A model generated the notes under the pieces. That model was given only the letters and a program-made list of their open reading frames with translations, was not told the origin of the DNA and made no database searches. This document shows positions 16,132 through 25,107 of a stretch of DNA of 40,454 nt, one piece after another. The position numbers and the translations under genes are program-made. Source of the DNA: Nitrospinota bacterium (GTDB lineage Bacteria > UBA8248); contig JAPPHK010000028.1 in assembly GCA_028820795.1 (NCBI GenBank), positions 1 to 40,454 of the forward strand. Reading direction: 5' to 3'. Position 1 is the stretch's first letter. Each line of letters starts with the position of its first letter.

Positions 16132-17496
16132 CTACATCTGGCTGAACTCCTCGCAGATGGCGGCCATCCACTTGGCCCCGTCGATCAGGTCCGCGACTTT
16201 CAGGTTCTCGTTCGCGCTGTGCGTGCGCGAGGTGATGCGGCCCACACCGGTGGAGGACAGCGGAACCCCCAAATGCTTCAAGACGATATACGTCGGCGTG
16301 CTCCCGTTGCCGAAGGGGTTGATGATGGCGTCCTCCCCGTAGAGCCGCTGCGACGCCGCATTGCACGCCTTGACGATGTCGGCCTCCGGGTCGCTCTTCG
16401 CCGGGTAGGAGGTGAAGAGAAGCTCCACGCCGATGTCCTCGAAGCCGTGCCTGTCCAGGTGCGCGCGCACGCAGTCCCTGATTTTGTACGGGTCCTGGTT
16501 CGGCACGAGGCGGCAGTCTATCTTGGCCCTTGCGCGGGCGGAGACGATGGTCTTCACCCCCTCGCCGGTGTAGCCGCCGTCGAAACCGGCGATGTTGAAG
16601 GTGGGGTTAGCGAGATGGCGGCGCGGGAGGTCCTCGTCCTTCATGTCGAGGAGGAACCCCCGAAGCTCGAACTTCTCGACCCGCTCCGCCCCGTTGTAGG
16701 GTTTGATGCGGCGGATGAGCTCGTCCTCGATTTCGGTGACGGGCAGCACGTCGTCATAGAATCCTTCCACGAGCACGTTCTCGTCGCGGTCCTTCATGGT
16801 CGAGAGCGCCCACGTCATCCGCCAGGCCGCGTTCTCGTATATCTGGGCGTTCGAACTGTGGAAATCCACGTTCGCCGTCCGGCAGGTGAGCTCCATGTAG
16901 CAAAGCCCCTTGTTGCCGAGCGAGAGCACGGGGATGTCCACCCGCGTGGTGTTGTCCTCCCAGACGCAGCCGTCCGCGGCGAGCAGGTCGGCGTTTTCCT
17001 TCACGAACGGTTCGAGCGAGGGGCTTCCCACCTCTTCTTCGCCCTCGATGATGTACTTGACCGAACACGGCAGCTCGCCGCGCACCGCCAGAAACGCCTC
17101 GAACGCCGCCAGGCGGCTCATGATGTTGCCCTTGTTGTCCGTGGCGCCGCGCGCGATAACGGCGCCGTCCACTACTTCCGCGTCAAACGGCGGGGTGTCC
17201 CACTCGGAAAGCGGCTCGGCGGGCTGCACGTCGTAGTGGTTGTAGAAGAGGAGGGTCTTGTCTCCTCCGCCCGCAAGGGTCGCGGTGAGAATCGGGTTGC
17301 CCCCCGTCTCATGGAGCGTCGTCCCGAGTCCCGATCTCGCCACGCGGGCCTCGAGCAGGGCCGCCATCTCCCTTATACCCACGTTCGTGGTCGAGATGCT
17401 CGGCTGGCGGCAGAGTTCCTGCAGATCCGCCACGGTGCGCTCCGCGTTCGCATCGATATAGTCCAGCACTTTCTGGAAGTCACTTCCTTCGCTCAT
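16132..17496 (-). CDS. M20 family dipeptidase/metallopeptidase
   Basis: TLLFYNHYDVQPAEPLSEWDTPPF, ARGATDNKGNIMSRLAAFEAF, IIEGEEEVGSPSL, ARAKIDCRLVPNQDPYKI; start MSEGSDFQKVL with RBS aaaaggag. Confidence 0.93.
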   Translation of the reverse strand: MSEGSDFQKVLDYIDANAERTVADLQELCRQPSISTTNVGIREMAALLEARVARSGLGTTLHETGGNPILTATLAGGGDKTLLFYNHYDVQPAEPLSEWDTPPFDAEVVDGAVIARGATDNKGNIMSRLAAFEAFLAVRGELPCSVKYIIEGEEEVGSPSLEPFVKENADLLAADGCVWEDNTTRVDIPVLSLGNKGLCYMELTCRTANVDFHSSNAQIYENAAWRMTWALSTMKDRDENVLVEGFYDDVLPVTEIEDELIRRIKPYNGAERVEKFELRGFLLDMKDEDLPRRHLANPTFNIAGFDGGYTGEGVKTIVSARARAKIDCRLVPNQDPYKIRDCVRAHLDRHGFEDIGVELLFTSYPAKSDPEADIVKACNAASQRLYGEDAIINPFGNGSTPTYIVLKHLGVPLSSTGVGRITSRTHSANENLKVADLIDGAKWMAAICEEFSQM

Positions 17497-17672
17497 CGCA
17501 CACTCCTTTTCGCGGAACGCCCGCGGTCGGCTCATCGGTTTGATTATCAGCGTGGAACAAAGATATGATCCCGCACGCTTACATTCAACCCGAAAACCCG
17601 CATTCGCGCGACTTAGACCCGGGCGTCCATGCGCTCCGGCGCGTTCCGGATGCGGCCCGAAGGAGGCCATTC

Positions 17673-18848
17673 ATGCCCGAAGCACCCGCAAACACGAACT
17701 GGTACACGTACTTTCCCGAAGACTACCGCTGGTCGGCCGCCATCTGCGGCATGGTCTCGAGCGCGCAGTGGGGCGGGACCGAGATCGGCGAGGTCGACAA
17801 GGTCTGCCGCCGCCTCTACAAGAAACTCGGCGACGACAACCTCTGGTTCCGCGAGTGGGACCGCATGGGCGACACCGTGCGGGACCTGGGCCGCGCCGCC
17901 GAGCGCAAGAAGCGCAACCTCTCCGCCGCGACCCACTACAAGCGCGCCACCTGCTACTACCAGATGGGCGAGCGCTTCCGGACGCCCAAGGACAAGCGCG
18001 CCGTCGCCACGTTCAAGAAATCGCTCGACACCTTCCGCCGCTTCGTGCGCCTGACGGACAGGCCCCGAATCGAGGCCGTGGAGGTTCCCTTCGAGGGAAG
18101 AAAGAAACTCCCCGGCTATCTCGTGCACGCGGAGAACACGCGGAAGAGAAAGCCCCCCGTCGTGGTCTTTTTCGACGGGCTGGACGTGACCAAGGAGCTC
18201 CAGTTCACGCGCGGCGTGGAAGACCTCATCCGCCGGGGCATGAGCTGCCTGGTGATGGACGGCCCCGGCACGGGCGAGGCCATCCGCCTGCGGGATATCT
18301 ACCTGCGCCCCGACTACGAGGTCGCCGGATCGGCCGCGCTCGATTACCTGGAGACCAGAAACGACGTGGACGCGAAGCGAGCGGGCGTCATGGCCGTCAG
18401 CCTGGGCGGCTACTACGCGCCGCGCATCGCGAGCATGGAGCACCGCTACAAGGCGTGCCTGGCCTGGGGGGCGATATGGGACTACTACGCCACCTGGAAA
18501 AAGCGCATCGAGGCTTCGTTCAAGGCGGAGCTCTCCGTTCCGGGCCATCACATCCAGTGGATCCTGAACGCCGACTCGCTCGACGACGCCCTGGTCAAGC
18601 TCGAGGGCTTCCGGCTCGACGGCGTGGTGCAGAATATGCGGTGTCCCTTCCTCGTAACGCACGGGGCGGACGACAAGCAGATACCGCTCCGGGACGCCAA
18701 GGCGCTCTACAACGCCGTGGGCTCGAAGGACAAGACGCTCAAGGTCTTCACCGTGAAAGAGGGCGGCTCCCAGCACTGCCAGCGCGACAACTACGCCATC
18801 GGCACGGCCTACATGTTCGACTGGCTCCAGGAGAAGCTCTGCGGGTAG
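17673..18848 (+). CDS. Alpha/beta hydrolase (FrsA/DUF1100 or 2,6-dihydropseudooxynicotine-hydrolase-like)
   Basis: GVMAVSLGGYYAPRIA (GxSxG nucleophile elbow), RCPFLVTHGADDKQIPLRDA, C-terminal His in GGSQHCQRD; RBS aaggagg before ATG. Confidence 0.85.
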   Translation: MPEAPANTNWYTYFPEDYRWSAAICGMVSSAQWGGTEIGEVDKVCRRLYKKLGDDNLWFREWDRMGDTVRDLGRAAERKKRNLSAATHYKRATCYYQMGERFRTPKDKRAVATFKKSLDTFRRFVRLTDRPRIEAVEVPFEGRKKLPGYLVHAENTRKRKPPVVVFFDGLDVTKELQFTRGVEDLIRRGMSCLVMDGPGTGEAIRLRDIYLRPDYEVAGSAALDYLETRNDVDAKRAGVMAVSLGGYYAPRIASMEHRYKACLAWGAIWDYYATWKKRIEASFKAELSVPGHHIQWILNADSLDDALVKLEGFRLDGVVQNMRCPFLVTHGADDKQIPLRDAKALYNAVGSKDKTLKVFTVKEGGSQHCQRDNYAIGTAYMFDWLQEKLCG

Positions 18849-18960
18849 TCGATCCTGAGCGAGGAATCGACCGACCGAGGAAGGAGGAATCGATTCCGTA
18901 TAACGCAGGGACACTTGCAGGGACAGGCTCCCGTGCCTGTCCGGGCCCCGTGGTTTTCAT

Positions 18961-19005
18961 TGTAGGGACAGGCCCCCGTGCCTGTCCGAGGTCGCGACCT
19001 GTCCC
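18961..19005. repeat. Compound TGTAGGG-family palindrome (GACAGGCCCCCGTGCCTGTC fused to GAGGTCGCGACCTGTCCC)
   Basis: tgtagggacaggcccccgtgcctgtccgaggtcgcgacctgtccc; similar fused form at 10460-10490. Confidence 0.75.
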
Positions 19006-19072
19006 TTGAGGGATGGCAAACAAATTGGAAACTCACCTTTGAGGGGCAAACCCAACCGGGGAGAGAGAAATT

Positions 19073-19266
19073 CACTCCCCCCTTGAGGGTCGGGCATCTC
19101 CTCATCGGGATGCCCGACGATGAGGTAAGGGTGTAAACCCGAAACCGAATCGGTGGGGGGAGTTTTTTCTGTGGTATGTCCCCCCACCACATCGGCCTTC
19201 GCACAAACCGCTCGGCCTCTGTCGGGCTTTCCCCTCGGGAAGCCCGACCCCCTCAAGGGGGGAGTG
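19073..19266. mobile_element. MITE-like element: 17-bp perfect terminal inverted repeats CACTCCCCCCTTGAGGG with subterminal CGGGC...GCCCG hairpins
   Basis: Left terminus 19073-19089 and right terminus 19250-19266 are exact reverse complements; no transposase inside. Confidence 0.55.
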
Positions 19267-20217
19267 ATTAGAATCGCACAAAAGGGGAAACTAACCATCT
19301 TCCACACCCACGTCATCGTCGACTGGTCGGCGCGCTCGGAACCAAGCCCCGCCCGTCCGACAAAAGACGCCATCTGGTGGGCCGTCGCCAGAGACGGCGT
19401 CGTGGACGAACCCGCATACGCCCGCACCCGCCATGACGCCGTGGAGCGGCTCGCCACCCTGATTGAGACGGAACTCGACGCCGACCGCCGCGTGTTGATC
19501 GGCTTCGATTTTCCCTTCGGCTACCCCGCCGGAGTAGCGGCGCACCTGACCGGTGAGGCTTCGGCCTTCGCGCTTTGGGACTGGCTGGCAAGCCGCATCG
19601 AGGATGCCGAGGATAACGCGAACAACCGCTTTGAAGTCGCAGAAGAGATAAACCGGACCTATTCGGGAATCGGTCCTTTCTGGGGACGGCCGGGAACATG
19701 GGAATTCCTGGGGGTGCCGACACGCGAATCGCGCCGCACGCGCCGGGAGTCTCACCCGAACGAACGACGCATCGCCGACCACCACGCCAAAGGCGCCAAG
19801 ACCGTCTGGCAACTGGCCTACGCCGGTTCCGTCGGCTCACAGGTTCTTCTGGGTCTTCCCGCCATCAAGCGCCTCATCGAGCACCCGCGCATGAAAGGTC
19901 GCCTCGCCGTCTGGCCCTTCGATACCGGCTTGCGCGCACCCGAAGCCCCCGCCGTTGTCGCCGAAATCTACCCCTCCCTCCTGAGGCAAGAGATTGAGGA
20001 GCACAAGAGTGATGACGAGATACCGGACGCCGCCCAGGTTCGCGTGAATGCCGAGGCCTTCGCCCGGCTCGACGCTTTGGGCGGCCTGGGCCCCCTGTTC
20101 GAGGTCGGTCCTTATCTCGACGCGGAAGAGCGCCACATCGTCGAAACCGAGGAAGCATGGATTCTCGGCCTCGGCCATGCAGAGGCGCTCCATGAGGCGC
20201 TGGCGCGACCATTGTAG
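19264..20217 (+). CDS. Conserved hypothetical protein, possible DUF429-like nuclease fold
   Basis: HTHVIVDWSARSEPSPARPTKDAIWWAVA, RRVLIGFDFPFGYPAG, VWPFDTG...VVAEIYPSLL, DAEERHIVETEEAWILG; start codon uncertain (GTG 19264 or ATG 19153 inside the repeat). Confidence 0.7.
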   Translation: MIRIAQKGKLTIFHTHVIVDWSARSEPSPARPTKDAIWWAVARDGVVDEPAYARTRHDAVERLATLIETELDADRRVLIGFDFPFGYPAGVAAHLTGEASAFALWDWLASRIEDAEDNANNRFEVAEEINRTYSGIGPFWGRPGTWEFLGVPTRESRRTRRESHPNERRIADHHAKGAKTVWQLAYAGSVGSQVLLGLPAIKRLIEHPRMKGRLAVWPFDTGLRAPEAPAVVAEIYPSLLRQEIEEHKSDDEIPDAAQVRVNAEAFARLDALGGLGPLFEVGPYLDAEERHIVETEEAWILGLGHAEALHEALARPL

Positions 20218-20242
20218 GGGCGGTTCGCGAACCGCCCCTACA
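20213..20242. repeat. TGTAGGG-family palindrome at the exact axis of the window
   Basis: TGTAGGGGCGGTTCGCGAACCGCCCCTACA, axis between 20227 and 20228. Confidence 0.95.
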
Positions 20243-21191
20243 ATGGTCGCGCCAGCGCCTCATGGAGCGCCTCTGCATGGCCGAGGCCGAGAATCCATGC
20301 TTCCTCGGTTTCGACGATGTGGCGCTCTTCCGCGTCGAGATAAGGACCGACCTCGAACAGGGGGCCCAGGCCGCCCAAAGCGTCGAGCCGGGCGAAGGCC
20401 TCGGCATTCACGCGAACCTGGGCGGCGTCCGGTATCTCGTCATCACTCTTGTGCTCCTCAATCTCTTGCCTCAGGAGGGAGGGGTAGATTTCGGCGACAA
20501 CGGCGGGGGCTTCGGGTGCGCGCAAGCCGGTATCGAAGGGCCAGACGGCGAGGCGACCTTTCATGCGCGGGTGCTCGATGAGGCGCTTGATGGCGGGAAG
20601 ACCCAGAAGAACCTGTGAGCCGACGGAACCGGCGTAGGCCAGTTGCCAGACGGTCTTGGCGCCTTTGGCGTGGTGGTCGGCGATGCGTCGTTCGTTCGGG
20701 TGAGACTCCCGGCGCGTGCGGCGCGATTCGCGTGTCGGCACCCCCAGGAATTCCCATGTTCCCGGCCGTCCCCAGAAAGGACCGATTCCCGAATAGGTCC
20801 GGTTTATCTCTTCTGCGACTTCAAAGCGGTTGTTCGCGTTATCCTCGGCATCCTCGATGCGGCTTGCCAGCCAGTCCCAAAGCGCGAAGGCCGAAGCCTC
20901 ACCGGTCAGGTGCGCCGCTACTCCGGCGGGGTAGCCGAAGGGAAAATCGAAGCCGATCAACACGCGGCGGTCGGCGTCGAGTTCCGTCTCAATCAGGGTG
21001 GCGAGCCGCTCCACGGCGTCATGGCGGGTGCGGGCGTATGCGGGTTCGTCCACGACGCCGTCTCTGGCGACGGCCCACCAGATGGCGTCTTTTGTCGGAC
21101 GGGCGGGGCTTGGTTCCGAGCGCGCCGACCAGTCGACGATGACGTGGGTGTGGAAGATGGTTAGTTTCCCCTTTTGTGCGATTCTAATCAC
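20238..21191 (-). CDS. Mirror copy: conserved hypothetical protein (twin of 19264-20217)
   Basis: Identical translation on opposite strand. Confidence 0.7.
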   Translation of the reverse strand: MIRIAQKGKLTIFHTHVIVDWSARSEPSPARPTKDAIWWAVARDGVVDEPAYARTRHDAVERLATLIETELDADRRVLIGFDFPFGYPAGVAAHLTGEASAFALWDWLASRIEDAEDNANNRFEVAEEINRTYSGIGPFWGRPGTWEFLGVPTRESRRTRRESHPNERRIADHHAKGAKTVWQLAYAGSVGSQVLLGLPAIKRLIEHPRMKGRLAVWPFDTGLRAPEAPAVVAEIYPSLLRQEIEEHKSDDEIPDAAQVRVNAEAFARLDALGGLGPLFEVGPYLDAEERHIVETEEAWILGLGHAEALHEALARPL

Positions 21192-21382
21192 TCCCCCCTT
21201 GAGGGGGTCGGGCTTCCCGAGGGGAAAGCCCGACAGAGGCCGAGCGGTTTGTGCGAAGGCCGATGTGGTGGGGGGACATACCACAGAAAAAACTCCCCCC
21301 ACCGATTCGGTTTCGGGTTTACACCCTTACCTCATCGTCGGGCATCCCGATGAGGAGATGCCCGACCCTCAAGGGGGGAGTG
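21189..21382. mobile_element. Mirror copy of MITE-like element
   Basis: Reverse complement of 19073-19266. Confidence 0.55.
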
Positions 21383-21606
21383 AATTTCTCTCTCCCCGGT
21401 TGGGTTTGCCCCTCAAAGGTGAGTTTCCAATTTGTTTGCCATCCCTCAAGGGACAGGTCGCGACCTCGGACAGGCACGGGGGCCTGTCCCTACAATGAAA
21501 ACCACGGGGCCCGGACAGGCACGGGAGCCTGTCCCTGCAAGTGTCCCTGCGTTATACGGAATCGATTCCTCCTTCCTCGGTCGGTCGATTCCTCGCTCAG
21601 GATCGA

Positions 21607-22782
21607 CTACCCGCAGAGCTTCTCCTGGAGCCAGTCGAACATGTAGGCCGTGCCGATGGCGTAGTTGTCGCGCTGGCAGTGCTGGGAGCCGCCCTCTTTC
21701 ACGGTGAAGACCTTGAGCGTCTTGTCCTTCGAGCCCACGGCGTTGTAGAGCGCCTTGGCGTCCCGGAGCGGTATCTGCTTGTCGTCCGCCCCGTGCGTTA
21801 CGAGGAAGGGACACCGCATATTCTGCACCACGCCGTCGAGCCGGAAGCCCTCGAGCTTGACCAGGGCGTCGTCGAGCGAGTCGGCGTTCAGGATCCACTG
21901 GATGTGATGGCCCGGAACGGAGAGCTCCGCCTTGAACGAAGCCTCGATGCGCTTTTTCCAGGTGGCGTAGTAGTCCCATATCGCCCCCCAGGCCAGGCAC
22001 GCCTTGTAGCGGTGCTCCATGCTCGCGATGCGCGGCGCGTAGTAGCCGCCCAGGCTGACGGCCATGACGCCCGCTCGCTTCGCGTCCACGTCGTTTCTGG
22101 TCTCCAGGTAATCGAGCGCGGCCGATCCGGCGACCTCGTAGTCGGGGCGCAGGTAGATATCCCGCAGGCGGATGGCCTCGCCCGTGCCGGGGCCGTCCAT
22201 CACCAGGCAGCTCATGCCCCGGCGGATGAGGTCTTCCACGCCGCGCGTGAACTGGAGCTCCTTGGTCACGTCCAGCCCGTCGAAAAAGACCACGACGGGG
22301 GGCTTTCTCTTCCGCGTGTTCTCCGCGTGCACGAGATAGCCGGGGAGTTTCTTTCTTCCCTCGAAGGGAACCTCCACGGCCTCGATTCGGGGCCTGTCCG
22401 TCAGGCGCACGAAGCGGCGGAAGGTGTCGAGCGATTTCTTGAACGTGGCGACGGCGCGCTTGTCCTTGGGCGTCCGGAAGCGCTCGCCCATCTGGTAGTA
22501 GCAGGTGGCGCGCTTGTAGTGGGTCGCGGCGGAGAGGTTGCGCTTCTTGCGCTCGGCGGCGCGGCCCAGGTCCCGCACGGTGTCGCCCATGCGGTCCCAC
22601 TCGCGGAACCAGAGGTTGTCGTCGCCGAGTTTCTTGTAGAGGCGGCGGCAGACCTTGTCGACCTCGCCGATCTCGGTCCCGCCCCACTGCGCGCTCGAGA
22701 CCATGCCGCAGATGGCGGCCGACCAGCGGTAGTCTTCGGGAAAGTACGTGTACCAGTTCGTGTTTGCGGGTGCTTCGGGCAT
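21607..22782 (-). CDS. Mirror copy: alpha/beta hydrolase
   Basis: Identical to 17673-18848. Confidence 0.85.
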   Translation of the reverse strand: MPEAPANTNWYTYFPEDYRWSAAICGMVSSAQWGGTEIGEVDKVCRRLYKKLGDDNLWFREWDRMGDTVRDLGRAAERKKRNLSAATHYKRATCYYQMGERFRTPKDKRAVATFKKSLDTFRRFVRLTDRPRIEAVEVPFEGRKKLPGYLVHAENTRKRKPPVVVFFDGLDVTKELQFTRGVEDLIRRGMSCLVMDGPGTGEAIRLRDIYLRPDYEVAGSAALDYLETRNDVDAKRAGVMAVSLGGYYAPRIASMEHRYKACLAWGAIWDYYATWKKRIEASFKAELSVPGHHIQWILNADSLDDALVKLEGFRLDGVVQNMRCPFLVTHGADDKQIPLRDAKALYNAVGSKDKTLKVFTVKEGGSQHCQRDNYAIGTAYMFDWLQEKLCG

Positions 22783-22958
22783 GAATGGCCTCCTTCGGGC
22801 CGCATCCGGAACGCGCCGGAGCGCATGGACGCCCGGGTCTAAGTCGCGCGAATGCGGGTTTTCGGGTTGAATGTAAGCGTGCGGGATCATATCTTTGTTC
22901 CACGCTGATAATCAAACCGATGAGCCGACCGCGGGCGTTCCGCGAAAAGGAGTGTGCG

Positions 22959-24323
22959 ATGAGCGAAGGAAGTGACTTCCAGAAAGTGCTGGACTATATC
23001 GATGCGAACGCGGAGCGCACCGTGGCGGATCTGCAGGAACTCTGCCGCCAGCCGAGCATCTCGACCACGAACGTGGGTATAAGGGAGATGGCGGCCCTGC
23101 TCGAGGCCCGCGTGGCGAGATCGGGACTCGGGACGACGCTCCATGAGACGGGGGGCAACCCGATTCTCACCGCGACCCTTGCGGGCGGAGGAGACAAGAC
23201 CCTCCTCTTCTACAACCACTACGACGTGCAGCCCGCCGAGCCGCTTTCCGAGTGGGACACCCCGCCGTTTGACGCGGAAGTAGTGGACGGCGCCGTTATC
23301 GCGCGCGGCGCCACGGACAACAAGGGCAACATCATGAGCCGCCTGGCGGCGTTCGAGGCGTTTCTGGCGGTGCGCGGCGAGCTGCCGTGTTCGGTCAAGT
23401 ACATCATCGAGGGCGAAGAAGAGGTGGGAAGCCCCTCGCTCGAACCGTTCGTGAAGGAAAACGCCGACCTGCTCGCCGCGGACGGCTGCGTCTGGGAGGA
23501 CAACACCACGCGGGTGGACATCCCCGTGCTCTCGCTCGGCAACAAGGGGCTTTGCTACATGGAGCTCACCTGCCGGACGGCGAACGTGGATTTCCACAGT
23601 TCGAACGCCCAGATATACGAGAACGCGGCCTGGCGGATGACGTGGGCGCTCTCGACCATGAAGGACCGCGACGAGAACGTGCTCGTGGAAGGATTCTATG
23701 ACGACGTGCTGCCCGTCACCGAAATCGAGGACGAGCTCATCCGCCGCATCAAACCCTACAACGGGGCGGAGCGGGTCGAGAAGTTCGAGCTTCGGGGGTT
23801 CCTCCTCGACATGAAGGACGAGGACCTCCCGCGCCGCCATCTCGCTAACCCCACCTTCAACATCGCCGGTTTCGACGGCGGCTACACCGGCGAGGGGGTG
23901 AAGACCATCGTCTCCGCCCGCGCAAGGGCCAAGATAGACTGCCGCCTCGTGCCGAACCAGGACCCGTACAAAATCAGGGACTGCGTGCGCGCGCACCTGG
24001 ACAGGCACGGCTTCGAGGACATCGGCGTGGAGCTTCTCTTCACCTCCTACCCGGCGAAGAGCGACCCGGAGGCCGACATCGTCAAGGCGTGCAATGCGGC
24101 GTCGCAGCGGCTCTACGGGGAGGACGCCATCATCAACCCCTTCGGCAACGGGAGCACGCCGACGTATATCGTCTTGAAGCATTTGGGGGTTCCGCTGTCC
24201 TCCACCGGTGTGGGCCGCATCACCTCGCGCACGCACAGCGCGAACGAGAACCTGAAAGTCGCGGACCTGATCGACGGGGCCAAGTGGATGGCCGCCATCT
24301 GCGAGGAGTTCAGCCAGATGTAG
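22959..24323 (+). CDS. Mirror copy: M20 family dipeptidase
   Basis: Identical to 16132-17496. Confidence 0.93.
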   Translation: MSEGSDFQKVLDYIDANAERTVADLQELCRQPSISTTNVGIREMAALLEARVARSGLGTTLHETGGNPILTATLAGGGDKTLLFYNHYDVQPAEPLSEWDTPPFDAEVVDGAVIARGATDNKGNIMSRLAAFEAFLAVRGELPCSVKYIIEGEEEVGSPSLEPFVKENADLLAADGCVWEDNTTRVDIPVLSLGNKGLCYMELTCRTANVDFHSSNAQIYENAAWRMTWALSTMKDRDENVLVEGFYDDVLPVTEIEDELIRRIKPYNGAERVEKFELRGFLLDMKDEDLPRRHLANPTFNIAGFDGGYTGEGVKTIVSARARAKIDCRLVPNQDPYKIRDCVRAHLDRHGFEDIGVELLFTSYPAKSDPEADIVKACNAASQRLYGEDAIINPFGNGSTPTYIVLKHLGVPLSSTGVGRITSRTHSANENLKVADLIDGAKWMAAICEEFSQM

Positions 24324-24391
24324 GGAGAGTTCATGGGGCGCGTCGCGCGCCCGTTTTCATAGAGACGTAATCACGTACACAGGAGAAGAAG

Positions 24392-24787
24392 ATGCACGTT
24401 TTCGATCTGGAAAAGGAAAAGGAATTCAGCACCGAGAAGCACGTGGAGAAGATTCTGGGCCGCTACGAGGAGGGCGACGTGACGGTGGCCTGCTGGGAGC
24501 CCGGCCAGGTGAGCCCCTACCACTGCCACCCCTACGCGACGGAGATTTATTTCTGCTACAAGGGCGGCGGCAGGATGAAGACCCCCACCGGCGAGGTCGA
24601 CGTGATCCCCGGCTCCTTCATCGTCCATCCGCCGGGCGAGCTACACGAGTACACGAACGGTTCGGAGCGCACGCTGCTCTACCGGGTGCGCTACGGGGGA
24701 GACAAGGTCTCGCGCCACAAGGAATGGCCCACCAACCCGAACTGGAAGGCGAGGCCCGAGGACGCCGAGTATTTCAAGGACGAATAG
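24392..24787 (+). CDS. Mirror copy: cupin domain protein
   Basis: Identical to 15668-16063. Confidence 0.88.
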   Translation: MHVFDLEKEKEFSTEKHVEKILGRYEEGDVTVACWEPGQVSPYHCHPYATEIYFCYKGGGRMKTPTGEVDVIPGSFIVHPPGELHEYTNGSERTLLYRVRYGGDKVSRHKEWPTNPNWKARPEDAEYFKDE

Positions 24788-25107
24788 GCGTCGGCGAGAG
24801 GATTTACGTTTGTTGTAGGGACAGGTCGCGACCTGCCCCTACGGTCGTTATTCGAGGGGGCGTGTAGGGGTCGCATATGGGGTTTTAGAAAAAGTCCATG
24901 TACCCCCCTGTCGGCGACGTGATGATCCCGTAGGGACAGGCCTCTGTGCCTGTCCTGATTGCAATCATCCTGCAAAAGGACAACCACGGAGGGTTGTCCC
25001 TACACCGCCATTCCTCCTTCATCGGGCTTTTTCAACAACCCCCTCAAGGGGGGAGTGAATTTCTTCTCTGCCCGGTCGGGTTCGACCCCCCCCCCCGGAG
25101 TGCGCCC

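Larger units (their letters stand above)
1..20227 (+). repeat. Left arm of a perfect ~20.2 kb inverted repeat (the whole window)
   Basis: First bases agcacgttctcaaccgctga are the exact reverse complement of the last bases tcagcggttgagaacgtgct; every supplied ORF has an identical twin at 40455-x on the other strand. Confidence 0.98.

Noticed and set aside
16219-17568. 449-aa ORF opposite the M20 peptidase
   Set aside because: Antisense shadow of a motif-verified peptidase.
17540-19009. 489-aa ORF overlapping the alpha/beta hydrolase in another frame
   Set aside because: Arg/Pro/Gly-rich out-of-frame translation; the 17673-18848 frame has GxSxG and a catalytic triad.
6984-20242. CRISPR array
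   Set aside because: The repeats are palindromic and dispersed irregularly between genes, with no regular spacers and no cas genes.
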